A DNA stretch of 64,000 nt from Hyphomicrobium sp. Its GTDB lineage: Bacteria > Pseudomonadota > Alphaproteobacteria > Rhizobiales > Hyphomicrobiaceae. Below, in pieces: positions 49,286 to 59,026 of the stretch. A program made the translations under genes and the position numbers. The notes under the pieces were generated by a model that was given only the letters and a program-made list of their open reading frames with translations, made no database searches and was not told the origin of the DNA. The DNA is taken from NCBI GenBank assembly GCA_022844105.1, contig JALHMJ010000001.1, forward strand, positions 447,264-511,263, written 5' to 3'. Each line of letters opens with the position of its first letter. Position 1 is the stretch's first letter.

Positions 49286-50515
49286 ATGCTGGAGATTCTC
49301 GTCTGCTCTCTCTTCACGATCGTGCCGGATTACCTGTATCGCCGCTTCTACCAAGGCAAGGAAATCGGCCGCGAAATCACACTTTATTCGGTCTGGTATG
49401 AATTGCGCTGGGGCATCACCGGGTGCCTTATCCTGACGGTGCTGTTGATCACCGTCATCTTCTACAATCATCCCTCGACAACCAATGCGATCTCGTTCTT
49501 CCGGACAGTACCAATTTTGCCGGAGGCCGGCGGGCGCGTCGACGAAATTTATGTCAACGTCACTGACGAGGTGAAACAGGGCGACAAGTTGTTCAAGCTC
49601 GACAGCGCCAAACAGGAAGCGGCCCTAGAGACGGCCAAGCGGCGGGTCGCGGAACTCGATGCGCAAGCGGAGATGACGAAGGCCGACGTCGCGGCTGCCG
49701 GTGGGAAAATCCAAGAGGCGAAGGGTTCACTGCAGCAGGCGCTCGATGAACTGCGGACAAAGCAGGAATTGGTTCAGCGCAGCCCTGGGGTCGTCGCGGC
49801 CCGAGATATCGAAAAACTCCAGGTTGGAGTTGAAGCGCGCAAGGGCCAGGTCGCGGCCGCCGAAGCCGAGCTGCAGGCTGCGGAGACCAAGATTTCAACG
49901 CTCATTCCAGCCGAGAAGGAAAGCGCCAAGGCGGCGCTGGCCCAAGCGCAGGTCGAACTCGACAAGACGGTGGTTTACGCCGGTATCGACGGAAACATCG
50001 AACAGTTCGTGCTGAAGCGGGGCGATTTCGTCAGCCCGGTCATGCGTCCGGCGGGCATACTCATACCGACAAGGACCGCGCAGCGACAACTGCATGCCGG
50101 CTTCGGGCAGATTGAAGCCCAGATCATGAAGGTTGGCATGGTGGCGGAGGCGACGTGCTTCTCAAAGCCGCTGGCGATCATTCCCCTCGTCGTCACCGAC
50201 GTGCAGGAATTTATCGCAACCGGCCAATTTCGCGCTGGCGAACAACTCATTGATTTGCAGCAGAGTCGCGCGCCCGGTTCGATTACCGTCTATCTGGAAC
50301 CGCTATTTGCCGGCGGGCTCGACGGCGTCACACCTGGATCGAGCTGCATCGTGAACGCTTATTCGAACAATCACGATCGAATCGCCACGGAGACCAATTT
50401 CTTTCGCCGCGTTTGGCTGCACGCCGTCGACACCGTGGCCGTCGTTCACGCGCTGATCTTGCGGGCTCAGGCGCTGTTACTGCCGGTGAAAACCTTGGTT
50501 CTGGGTGGTCACTGA
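49286..50515 (+). CDS. HlyD-family membrane fusion protein
   Basis: TM regions then PILPEAGGRVDEIYVNVTDEVKQGDKLFKLDSAKQEAALETAKRRVAEL (biotinyl-lipoyl-like), coiled coil, VYAGIDGNIEQFVLKRGDFVSPVMRPAGILIPT. Confidence 0.85.
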   Translation: MLEILVCSLFTIVPDYLYRRFYQGKEIGREITLYSVWYELRWGITGCLILTVLLITVIFYNHPSTTNAISFFRTVPILPEAGGRVDEIYVNVTDEVKQGDKLFKLDSAKQEAALETAKRRVAELDAQAEMTKADVAAAGGKIQEAKGSLQQALDELRTKQELVQRSPGVVAARDIEKLQVGVEARKGQVAAAEAELQAAETKISTLIPAEKESAKAALAQAQVELDKTVVYAGIDGNIEQFVLKRGDFVSPVMRPAGILIPTRTAQRQLHAGFGQIEAQIMKVGMVAEATCFSKPLAIIPLVVTDVQEFIATGQFRAGEQLIDLQQSRAPGSITVYLEPLFAGGLDGVTPGSSCIVNAYSNNHDRIATETNFFRRVWLHAVDTVAVVHALILRAQALLLPVKTLVLGGH

Positions 50516-51246
50516 CGGGATGGTTCGGAGCCGATCCGGCGGAAGATGAGCCAGCCCAGACAGGCCCACGCAGCGCCGAGCGTCCAGCCGGCGAGGACGT
50601 CCGAGGGCCAGTGCACGCCGAGATAGACGCGGCTCATGCCGACCAGCATGGTCAGTGTTACGGCGAAGGCGAGGACGTAGAACTTGATGCGCCGGGATTG
50701 CTGGGTGGCCGCAATCATGGTGCCGAGCGTGAGGTAGATCACCGCCGACTGCAGGGCGTGGCCACTTGGAAACGACAAAGTGAAAACCTCCGCTGCGTGC
50801 GGGACGAGGTCTGGCCGGGGCCTGGCGAATCCGGCCTTGGCAAATTGGCTGAGTAGAGCGCCAGCCAAACTCCACACAACGACGGCGAGGGCTTTTTTGA
50901 GATCGCCGGCGAGGTAGAGAAATCCCGAAACGGCGACCACGATGAGTGTTAGAACGCCGGTTGAACCCAGCGCTGTGATATCGCGGACAAACTCTTCAAA
51001 CCAACGCGGTCCAACGGGATCGGAGAGATCCGCCGGATTGCGCAGCGCCAACAGCACGGCTTCGTCAATGCCGCGAAAGCCGCCGTTCACGACCGTGCCG
51101 GTGATGAGTAGAAACGCGAGCAACCCGGCCGCCGTGGCGGAAAGTGCCAGGAGCACTTCCGCCTCGATCGGCCACCGTCCACGCCAACCCGGCGAATCAA
51201 CCGTCTTTTCAGCATCAGTTGACGACGGTGGCGGCTCGCTCAGCAT
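50509..51246 (-). CDS. PAP2-family phosphatase
   Basis: KAGFARPRPDLVP...SFPSGHALQSAVIYL...RVYLGVHWPSDVLAGWTLG = PAP2 motifs. Confidence 0.9.
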   Translation of the reverse strand: MLSEPPPSSTDAEKTVDSPGWRGRWPIEAEVLLALSATAAGLLAFLLITGTVVNGGFRGIDEAVLLALRNPADLSDPVGPRWFEEFVRDITALGSTGVLTLIVVAVSGFLYLAGDLKKALAVVVWSLAGALLSQFAKAGFARPRPDLVPHAAEVFTLSFPSGHALQSAVIYLTLGTMIAATQQSRRIKFYVLAFAVTLTMLVGMSRVYLGVHWPSDVLAGWTLGAAWACLGWLIFRRIGSEPSRQ

Positions 51247-52153
51247 CGGTCCGATTCTCGGTTGCAGGGACCATTACTGTCAAGGCCCCGGGGCGGATCG
51301 TATAGCGTAGCGGCAATTCCACGGTTTCCAATTCGCCGTCGTTGGCCAGCCGCAGGGTGGAGCGCCGGGTCAAAACGTCAAAGCGACGGCCTTCCAGATG
51401 CACGACGTCGGGATCCGATTTGAGCCGGCCCAACATCGCGCGAATGACGGCGCGGGCCATGCCCCAACCCGACGGATGCTTTGAGATATAAGCAGCAAGA
51501 ACGCCGTGGTGCAGCCCGTCCTTGGCGAGCGTGAGGCTTGGCCGATTGGCATAACGGTTGTTCGAGACCGCCATGGACAGAATGCGCAACCGCACGGGCT
51601 TGTGGCCATCGTCAACGTCAATTTCCATGCGACGACGGCTTTGCAAAATTTCCTTCACGGCCCGAACATAGCCGCGCATGCGTTGCATTGTCGGTTTGCC
51701 GCGCAACGACTGCCTGTATTCGGAATATAGCGTCGAGACGCCGAATATGGAGTTGTTGAGGAAAATTCGGCCATTGACGTCGCCGACATCAATGGATGCG
51801 GTTTCACCGCCAGCAAGAGCGGCGGCGGCTTCTGCGACCGTCAGCGGAATTTTAAGATCGCGCGCAAGACGATTCATTGTGCCGAGCGGGAGAATGCCGA
51901 GAGGGATACCTGTTCCGATCAGCAATTCCGCGGCGGCCCGCACCGTACCGTCGCCGCCGCCAATGACCACCGCGTCACAGCCTTGCGCAAGGGCCTTGGC
52001 AATCGCATCCTTGAGTTCGTCCGGGGCAATCATATGCACCGCCACGTCGTGGCCGGCGGCCTTGAACGCGCTGACGATTTCCTGTCGTAAGGGCTGTGCC
52101 TCCCAATCGAGAACCGTTCCGGCGCGCGCATTGACGATCACGTGGATTTTCAT
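51215..52153 (-). CDS. diacylglycerol kinase-family lipid kinase (DagK/YegS-like)
   Basis: MKIHVIVNARAGTVLDWEAQPL...VVIGGGDGTVRAAAELLIGTGIPLGILPLGTMNRLARDLKIP; start 52153 inside longer ORF. Confidence 0.9.
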   Translation of the reverse strand: MKIHVIVNARAGTVLDWEAQPLRQEIVSAFKAAGHDVAVHMIAPDELKDAIAKALAQGCDAVVIGGGDGTVRAAAELLIGTGIPLGILPLGTMNRLARDLKIPLTVAEAAAALAGGETASIDVGDVNGRIFLNNSIFGVSTLYSEYRQSLRGKPTMQRMRGYVRAVKEILQSRRRMEIDVDDGHKPVRLRILSMAVSNNRYANRPSLTLAKDGLHHGVLAAYISKHPSGWGMARAVIRAMLGRLKSDPDVVHLEGRRFDVLTRRSTLRLANDGELETVELPLRYTIRPGALTVMVPATENRTDAERAATVVN

Positions 52154-52291
52154 GGGCCCCAAACGCTGGCTTGGCCGCCAGAGTTCCCAGGAAGCGGGCG
52201 GAAGGGCCAGCGTTGTTTCGTCACGGCAGCCACTTGCATGCGACCGGGCGAGCGTGCATAGGGCTGCGCACTGATTGAAAGGAACTGACCC

Positions 52292-52528
52292 ATGCCCATG
52301 TCGGCTGCTGAAATTGAGAGACGCATCAAGGCGAAGTTGCCCGATGCGGAGGTACGGCTGACCGATCTGGCCGGCGACAACGACCACTGGTCAGCGCACG
52401 TCGTCTCGGGGGCCTTCAAGGGCCTGCCGCGGGTGCGCCAACACCAGCTTGTGTACGATGCTTTTGGCGGCGAAATGGGCAATGTGTTGCATGCGCTGCA
52501 GCTCACGACCGCTGCCCCGCCGGATTAG
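52292..52528 (+). CDS. BolA-family protein
   Basis: MSAAEIERRIKAKLPDAEVRLTDLAGDNDHWSAHVVSGAFKGLPRVRQHQLVYDAFGGEMGNVLHALQLTT. Confidence 0.92.
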   Translation: MPMSAAEIERRIKAKLPDAEVRLTDLAGDNDHWSAHVVSGAFKGLPRVRQHQLVYDAFGGEMGNVLHALQLTTAAPPD

Positions 52529-52653
52529 TGGCCGCGACTGACGGCCAGGCCCAAATCCGGCCACACCGCGCATTGACTTTTGCCAGACCTAAACCCCATC
52601 TAGCCGAAAGCGTGTGGGCTCGGATGGCCCGCCGTCGCGCAGGAGATCGAACG

Positions 52654-52998
52654 ATGAGCGAGAAAGACGTGAACGCCTGGATCAAGGAAACCATCGAGGG
52701 CAATGATGTCGTCCTGTTCATGAAGGGCAACGCGCGTTTCCCTCAATGCGGATTTTCCGCGACCGCAACGAAAATTCTGCAGCACCTCGGCGTGCCGTTC
52801 AAGGACGTGAACGTGCTCGACGATCAGGGAATTCGGGAAGCCATCAAGAGCTATTCAAACTGGCCGACCATTCCGCAACTCTACGTCAAGGGGGAATTTG
52901 TCGGCGGTTGCGACATCATGCGGGAAATGTTCGAGGCGGGCGAACTGCATGACCTTGTCTGCGCGAAGGGTATCCCGCATCAGCACCACCACGGTTAG
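52654..52998 (+). CDS. grxD: monothiol glutaredoxin (Grx4/GrxD)
   Basis: DVNAWIKETIEGNDVVLFMKGNARFPQCGFSATATKILQHLGV...NWPTIPQLYVKGEFVGGCDIMREM; start 52654. Confidence 0.95.
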   Translation: MSEKDVNAWIKETIEGNDVVLFMKGNARFPQCGFSATATKILQHLGVPFKDVNVLDDQGIREAIKSYSNWPTIPQLYVKGEFVGGCDIMREMFEAGELHDLVCAKGIPHQHHHG

Positions 52999-53054
52999 GC
53001 CGGCATGGCTGAGGGGCTGCTGCAGCCCCGCTTTCGCCATGTGACGGATTGATA

Positions 53055-53095
53055 AAAGCCCGGGTCGCCGATATGGCGGCCCGGGTTTTCTTTTT
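53055..53095 (+). terminator. rho-independent terminator after grxD
   Basis: GCCCGGGTCGCC-gatat-GGCGGCCCGGG followed by TTTTCTTTTT. Confidence 0.85.
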
Positions 53096-53115
53096 GCATA
53101 TTTTGCGGGCGGGAC

Positions 53116-54201
53116 ATGCGGCTCGGCGGACGGCGGTTCCTTTTGAGCTTCGCCATCATCGGCGCGGCGGTGTGTCTGGCGCTCGGCATTTCGCTGCCGA
53201 TCATCCGGCTGACCAAGTACGTCTTCTGGTCAACGGAACATTCGCTGCTGTCGACGGTGGAAGTGCTGATCCACGATGGCCAGATGTTCCTCGGCTTCAC
53301 CATACTGATTTTTTCAATCGTGCTGCCCGTGTTGAAGCTTTTGTATCTGCTGCTCGTCTCGACCCTCCCGGCGGCCGAAATCGTGCGTCAGCACCAACGC
53401 CTGAAGGCGCTTGAATGGCTCGGGAAATGGTCCATGCACGATGTGCTGGTCCTGGCGCTGACAATCTTTTTTATTAAGGCGCAGGGCCTTTACGATGCGG
53501 CGAGCCTGGCTGGCGTCTACTTCTTCACCGCCGCGGTCATGCTGATGATCCTTTCCTACGCCTGGCTGCATAACGAGGGATTGGCGGCGGTCCAGATTAC
53601 AGATCCTGCACCCACTTTGCCGGTACCCGCGTTCCGCAATTTCGTTCTCTCGTTCCTTATCATTGTGGCGACGGTCTGCTTTGCGCTGGGCATCATCCTG
53701 CCGTCGATCCGCTTCACCACCGTATATGTCTGGACCAACGAACACTCGATCGGGACGATCATCTGGGCGCTGTGGGAGAGCGAAGAAGTTTTTCTGTGTA
53801 CCGTGCTGTTCCTGTTCTCGATCCTGTTTCCTTTTCTGAAGCTGCTTTACCTTCTCACGCTCGTCACATCCCCTGATATTCCGCCGGAATTTCGCAAGAA
53901 ATCAATTGCCACGATGGAATGGCTCGGCCGCTATTCGATGACCGACGTGATGGTCCTGGCGCTCATGATTTTCTACGTGAACTCGTCGGGCTACACGGAA
54001 GCGCGCGTTCTTCCCGGCGTGTACTTCTTCGCTGCAAGTGCGCTGATCACGATGCTCGCGTATGGTTGGGCGAATACGGTTCCGGGGCGGCGCACGAACA
54101 GGTCAGAGCCGGGTGCGATCGGTGAATCCCATCCTCAACCTCAGCCCATCGGGGAGCCGGTCACGCTGCCCACGCATCCGGCGCGCCGCTGGCGCAACTG
54201 A
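53116..54201 (+). CDS. PqiA-domain membrane protein with two tandem PqiA domains
   Basis: Domain 1 LSFAIIGAAVCLALGISLPIIRL...LEWLGKWSMHDVLVLALTIFFIK and domain 2 LSFLIIVATVCFALGIILPSIRF...MEWLGRYSMTDVMVLALMIFYVN. Confidence 0.85.
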   Translation: MRLGGRRFLLSFAIIGAAVCLALGISLPIIRLTKYVFWSTEHSLLSTVEVLIHDGQMFLGFTILIFSIVLPVLKLLYLLLVSTLPAAEIVRQHQRLKALEWLGKWSMHDVLVLALTIFFIKAQGLYDAASLAGVYFFTAAVMLMILSYAWLHNEGLAAVQITDPAPTLPVPAFRNFVLSFLIIVATVCFALGIILPSIRFTTVYVWTNEHSIGTIIWALWESEEVFLCTVLFLFSILFPFLKLLYLLTLVTSPDIPPEFRKKSIATMEWLGRYSMTDVMVLALMIFYVNSSGYTEARVLPGVYFFAASALITMLAYGWANTVPGRRTNRSEPGAIGESHPQPQPIGEPVTLPTHPARRWRN

Positions 54202-54206
54202 TCCGA

Positions 54207-54545
54207 TCAGATCCAGAGAAACGCCGCGGCGATCACGGCAATGCCGATCGCAATCAGGATGAACGCGAGGATGCTTACGAACCGGGCGATGAAGAAGCGC
54301 CACCCATGCTTGATGGCGGTGCGGGTATGGCCGATGCGATCGGCATCGGCACGGATATCTGTTAACTGCTCATCGATGACGCGGCCGAGTTCATCGCGAG
54401 CGCCCGTTGCGCTGCCGGTACGCGCCATGCGCCACGCCGCATCCATGGCAATGCCGGTCGCATCGTAGCGCCCGGCCCAGCGCAGCATCAGCGCGCCAAA
54501 CACAACCAATAATCCGCCGGCGGCCAGCCATAACGGATTTTGCAT
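54207..54545 (-). CDS. uncharacterised membrane protein
   Basis: Two TM segments (N- and C-terminal); 112 aa ORF convergent with PqiA gene. Confidence 0.55.
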   Translation of the reverse strand: MQNPLWLAAGGLLVVFGALMLRWAGRYDATGIAMDAAWRMARTGSATGARDELGRVIDEQLTDIRADADRIGHTRTAIKHGWRFFIARFVSILAFILIAIGIAVIAAAFLWI

Positions 54546-54625
54546 CGCAACGCCCCCGTGCGCCTGAAACGAAAGCGGCCAGGCTGCGAAGGCCCGGCCG
54601 TTCCGAGATACCAGATGGTGGTCAC

Positions 54626-55243
54626 TTAGCGCGAGTAGAACTCGACCACGAGGTTTGGTTCCATCACGACGGGGTATGGTACGTCGGCCAACGCCGGGAT
54701 GCGCGACAGTTTCGCCGTCATCTTGGAGTGATCGGCGTCGATGTAATCGGGAATGTCGCGCTCGGCGCTCTTGATCGCTTCGAGCAGCAGCGGCAGCTGG
54801 CGCGAGCTTTCCTTCACCTCCACCACATCGCCGATGCGCAGGCGAATGGACGGGATCGTCACGCGGCGGCCGTTGACGAAAACATGTCCGTGGCTGACGA
54901 ACTGGCGGGCCGCAAAAACGGTTGGTACAAATTTGGCGCGGTAGACGACCGCGTCGAGGCGACGTTCCAGCAACCCGATCAATTGCTCTGAGGTCGAACC
55001 CTTCAGGCTTGCGGCTTCCTTGAACAAGCGGAGGAACTGGCGCTCGGAGATGTTGCCGTAGTAGCCGCGAAGCTTCTGCTTGGCCTTGAGCTGCTGGCCG
55101 AAGTCGGACAGCTTGGAAACGCGACGTTCGCCATGCTGGCCGGGACGGCTCTCGCGCTTGTTGAGCGGGCTTTTCGGACGCCCCCAGATGTTTTCACCCA
55201 GGCGGCGATCAATCTTATGCTTGGCGCTGTGGCGCTTGGTCAT
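54626..55243 (-). CDS. rpsD: 30S ribosomal protein S4 (uS4)
   Basis: [41 protein letters not shown]...[23 protein letters not shown]. Confidence 0.97.
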   Translation of the reverse strand: MTKRHSAKHKIDRRLGENIWGRPKSPLNKRESRPGQHGERRVSKLSDFGQQLKAKQKLRGYYGNISERQFLRLFKEAASLKGSTSEQLIGLLERRLDAVVYRAKFVPTVFAARQFVSHGHVFVNGRRVTIPSIRLRIGDVVEVKESSRQLPLLLEAIKSAERDIPDYIDADHSKMTAKLSRIPALADVPYPVVMEPNLVVEFYSR

Positions 55244-55397
55244 GGTCTGGCACTCCATTAATGAGTTGCAGGCGCAGCGCGACCAGCGCCGGGCCCGATT
55301 GGAGCGCCCCCTCCTCTATCCACCGTCTTGAAATCCAAGACCTTGGATCGACAGGTCTCCGGCGTGACGGCCGGCAACCGCGGGTGCGCAAAAAAGG

Positions 55398-55422
55398 AAC
55401 GCGGGCCAAATCGGCCCGCGTT
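55398..55422 (-). terminator. rho-independent terminator
   Basis: AACGCGGGCC-gattt-GGCCCGCGTT followed on minus strand by CCTTTTTT; downstream of CDS ending at 55493. Confidence 0.75.
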
Positions 55423-55492
55423 ATGGGTTCAGTAAGCTCAATCGCGGCGGTCGTCAACTACGCTGCGGTCAAGCAACGCGGCTGCTGACGCC

Positions 55493-56176
55493 TCACTTGG
55501 TTTTGGGGATTGACGTCGACCCCGTTGCCGTCTGAGACGCCGGTGCTGGACCGGGGGCAGGGGCGGCAGCGGCGGCGGGGGCCGCGCCACCCGCAGGTGC
55601 GCCAGCCACGGGGGCGACATTGACCTTGAAGTTCGGGCCGGCCTCGACATAGGCGACGATGGTGTCGCGCACCTTGGCGCGTTCTTCATCGGTGCAGGTC
55701 TTTTGCGATGCCTTGCCGTCGTCGACGACAACTTCCTTGTCGCCTTCCTTCTCGACAACCCGGATGCGTCCAGTCAGCAGCATGACCGTCGTGAGGTGAA
55801 GCTGGTTGATGTAGACGATCTGCTGGTCGGTCCAGGCCTTCTTTTCCTCTTCCCGCTTCATGAGCGAGCGGTGATTGATGACCTGGTGGTCGGCGAGGTT
55901 GCAAATCTGGGCGTGCGCCGACAACCGGCCGACCCGAATGACTTCGCGGGCAACATCGATGGGCACCATGACATCGTTGGGCTTCTTTTTGTCGATGACA
56001 ATGACGGTGCCGTCCTGCTTGGAAAACTGCTGCGGCGTTAGCGACCAGGCATAATCCATGAACGAGCGGACCGACTTCTCGCTGAGTTCCTGAGCCGTGG
56101 CCTGCCCTGCTGCTCCGGACAGAGTCGCCACCGCCGTGCACAATCCGATCGTCCCCGCCCAGACCCTCATTCGCAT
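55493..56176 (-). CDS. uncharacterised secreted protein with Ala/Pro-rich tail
   Basis: MRMRVWAGTIGLCTAVATLSGAAGQATAQELSEKSVRSFMDYAWSLTPQQFSKQDG...; signal peptide; start 56176 inside longer ORF. Confidence 0.65.
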   Translation of the reverse strand: MRMRVWAGTIGLCTAVATLSGAAGQATAQELSEKSVRSFMDYAWSLTPQQFSKQDGTVIVIDKKKPNDVMVPIDVAREVIRVGRLSAHAQICNLADHQVINHRSLMKREEEKKAWTDQQIVYINQLHLTTVMLLTGRIRVVEKEGDKEVVVDDGKASQKTCTDEERAKVRDTIVAYVEAGPNFKVNVAPVAGAPAGGAAPAAAAAPAPGPAPASQTATGSTSIPKTK

Positions 56177-56380
56177 GTAGTTGCCCCTGTTTTCATTTGA
56201 GCCTTTTCGGCCCGTTGCCCGGTCCGTAGCGAGTGTTACCGCCGGCGAGCGCCGGATTTTTGACGTATCGCAATGTGCCGGCTGGCTTCCGCAGAGCCTT
56301 GGCCAGCCCGCCTCCGATAGACGCGCCGTGACGTTTTCCCGGGCATCGCTCGGCTCAAAACTTGGCCATAACAAGGCAGG

Positions 56381-57622
56381 TCATGTGGATGGCTTGGGTG
56401 TCACCGCCTTGCCCTTCGCCAGCGTTGCCACAATGCCACGAAGGGTTTTGACCTCCTGCCCCGTCGGCTCGGCGCGAAGGAACATTGTTCGCAAGTTATT
56501 GACCACCGAAGGGCGCTTGTCGGGCGATGAAAAGAATCCCTGCCGTTCCAGTTCGCGCTCCAGATGGTCGAAGAACGCAAAAAGTTCCTCACGGGTCGCA
56601 GGACTTTGATCCCCCAGATATAGACCCGATTGCATGGGCGCCTCAAAAGTTGTGACGCGGCCCAGAGTTGCCGCGCCTGAGTTGCGCATCCATTCATAGC
56701 CAAGAATGAGAACGGCCTGGGCGAGATTCAAGGAAGCAAAGCGGCTATTGACGGGGATCATGACGACGGCATCGGCGCGGGCGACCTCGTGTGTTTCCAG
56801 ACCATTGCGCTCCCGCCCAAAAATGACCCCACAGCGTTGTCCGGCGGCGATGCGACGGCCCATTTCGGCGACGGCTTCTTGCGGAGTGAGGACCGGCTTG
56901 CGCAGATCTCGCTGTCGGGCGGTTGTGGCGCAGACCCAATTGAGGTCCGACAGCGCGGCGTCAAAGGTTTCGTAGGCCGCTGCATCATCGATGACGTAAT
57001 TGGCGCCGGAGGCCGCGATGCGGGCTTTCTCATTCGGCCAGCCGTCGCGGGGGTCGACCAGACGCAAATCATCGAGGCCGAAGTTGGCACACGCGCGGGC
57101 CACCATGCCGATGTTGTCGGGTAATTGCGGTTCGATGAGGATGACCGACGGTGTCGTGCCGGGAGGAGCGATCGCGTTGCCGCGAATGTGGGCACGGCGG
57201 ATGCCATGGCGCAGCTTGCGGAGTACGCGGCGAGCCCAGAACCAGTAGTTCTCGCCAGACCAGGTCTTCTCCAGTGCGGCAAGCGCGGGTGTCGTGAGAA
57301 CTCCCGTACCCGTCCCCTTCAGCCGGACAGCGCCGTCGCCGACGATGATTTCCTCATGGCGCCTGATAAAATCATCGAGCGAGGTGATGCCGTCGGCCTC
57401 CGTCTGCCGTTTGCAGCCCGGACACGTGACCGCGTCGGTCTCGCAGCGCAGCTCGGCGCAATAGGTCAGGACGGGTTCGAGGGTCGCGCGGTCGAGCCCC
57501 GGGAGAGCAAGCGCCGCCAGTCCCGCGTCGACGGTTTTCTCGTGACACGCATGGACGATCGCGGCCAACGGCACACCGCCGAACCGGGGTTCGCTGGCCG
57601 ACGTGTCGATCAATGCTGTCAT
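56381..57622 (-). CDS. SPOUT tRNA/rRNA methyltransferase (TrmJ-like) with ~150-aa N-terminal extension
   Basis: SPOUT core SVILIEPQLPDNIGMVARACANFGLDDLRLVDPRDGWPNEKARIAASGA...GVIFGRERNGLETHEVARADAVVMIPVNSRFASLNLAQAVLILGYEW; extension contains CAELRCETDAVTCPGC. Confidence 0.85.
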   Translation of the reverse strand: MTALIDTSASEPRFGGVPLAAIVHACHEKTVDAGLAALALPGLDRATLEPVLTYCAELRCETDAVTCPGCKRQTEADGITSLDDFIRRHEEIIVGDGAVRLKGTGTGVLTTPALAALEKTWSGENYWFWARRVLRKLRHGIRRAHIRGNAIAPPGTTPSVILIEPQLPDNIGMVARACANFGLDDLRLVDPRDGWPNEKARIAASGANYVIDDAAAYETFDAALSDLNWVCATTARQRDLRKPVLTPQEAVAEMGRRIAAGQRCGVIFGRERNGLETHEVARADAVVMIPVNSRFASLNLAQAVLILGYEWMRNSGAATLGRVTTFEAPMQSGLYLGDQSPATREELFAFFDHLERELERQGFFSSPDKRPSVVNNLRTMFLRAEPTGQEVKTLRGIVATLAKGKAVTPKPST

Positions 57623-57811
57623 TGCGGCCGCGATCCGAGACTTTTTCTATTGGCTCTCCCTTAGCGGGCTGGCGCGCATCCGCCAAGCACCGGACACCGT
57701 TTCGCAGATCCGACGGGTGCGGCCGGGCGGCTCTTGGCGACGGGCTGTGTCGGCTTTATGGTGCGGCGCATCAATCGGCGCCCGCGCTTTTCAACCGACA
57801 GGCTCTTGCGA

Positions 57812-59026
57812 ATGACCAAAATCAAGGTGACCGGCACCGTCGTGGAGCTCGACGGTGACGAGATGACCCGCATCATCTGGCAGCTCATCAAGGACAAGCT
57901 GATCAATCCCTACCTCGATGTGGATCTCGAATATTACGACCTTTCCGTCGAGAACAGGGACAAGACCAGCGATCGGGTCACCATCGACAGCGCCAACGCC
58001 ATCAAGAAGCACGGCGTCGGGGTCAAGTGCGCCACCATCACGCCGGACGAAGCCCGCGTGAAGGAATTCAATCTCAAGGACATGTGGAAGAGCCCGAATG
58101 GGACCATTCGCAACATCCTTGGGGGGGTCATTTTCCGCGAACCCATTATTTGCAAAAACGTGCCGCGGCTCGTCCCGGGCTGGACGCAGCCGATCATCGT
58201 CGGCCGGCACGCTTTCGGCGACCAGTACAAGGCCACGGACTTCACGTTTCCCGGCAAAGGCACGCTGACAATCAAGTTCGTCGGCGAGGACGGCCATGTG
58301 ATCGAAAGGGAAGTGTTCAAGGCGCCGGGGGCAGGCGTGGCGATGGCCATGTATAACCTGGACGAGAGCATCCGGGAATTCGCCCGCGCTTCCCTCAACT
58401 ATGGCCTCAATCGGAATTACCCGGTCTACCTTTCGACGAAGAACACCATCCTCAAGGCCTATGATGGTCGCTTCAAGGATATCTTTCAGGAGGTCTTTGA
58501 AGCGGAATTCAAGTCAGAGTTTCAAAAGCGCAAGTTGACCTATGAGCACCGGCTCATAGATGACATGGTCGCCTCAGCGCTCAAGTGGTCGGGCGGCTAC
58601 ATCTGGGCGTGCAAGAACTACGACGGCGACGTGCAGTCCGACACCGTCGCGCAAGGGTTCGGTTCGCTTGGACTCATGACGTCAGTGCTCTTGACGCCCG
58701 ACGGCCAAACGGTGGAGGCGGAGGCAGCACATGGAACAGTGACGCGCCACTACCGCGAACACCAGAAAGGCAAGGAGACATCGACGAACTCGATCGCCTC
58801 CATCTTTGCCTGGACGCGGGCGCTCGCCCATCGCGCCAAGCTCGACGACAATTCGCAACTCCAGCGTTTCGCCGACACACTAGAAAAGGTGTGCATCGAT
58901 ACGGTCGAAGCCGGGTTCATGACCAAGGACTTGGCCCTCCTCGTCGGTCCCGACCAGAAATGGCTGTCGACCACAGGCTTCCTCGACAAGGTCGATGAGA
59001 ATTTGAAAACGGCGATGACGGGTTGA
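57812..59026 (+). CDS. icd: NADP-dependent isocitrate dehydrogenase
   Basis: [57 protein letters not shown]...[29 protein letters not shown]. Confidence 0.97.
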   Translation: MTKIKVTGTVVELDGDEMTRIIWQLIKDKLINPYLDVDLEYYDLSVENRDKTSDRVTIDSANAIKKHGVGVKCATITPDEARVKEFNLKDMWKSPNGTIRNILGGVIFREPIICKNVPRLVPGWTQPIIVGRHAFGDQYKATDFTFPGKGTLTIKFVGEDGHVIEREVFKAPGAGVAMAMYNLDESIREFARASLNYGLNRNYPVYLSTKNTILKAYDGRFKDIFQEVFEAEFKSEFQKRKLTYEHRLIDDMVASALKWSGGYIWACKNYDGDVQSDTVAQGFGSLGLMTSVLLTPDGQTVEAEAAHGTVTRHYREHQKGKETSTNSIASIFAWTRALAHRAKLDDNSQLQRFADTLEKVCIDTVEAGFMTKDLALLVGPDQKWLSTTGFLDKVDENLKTAMTG

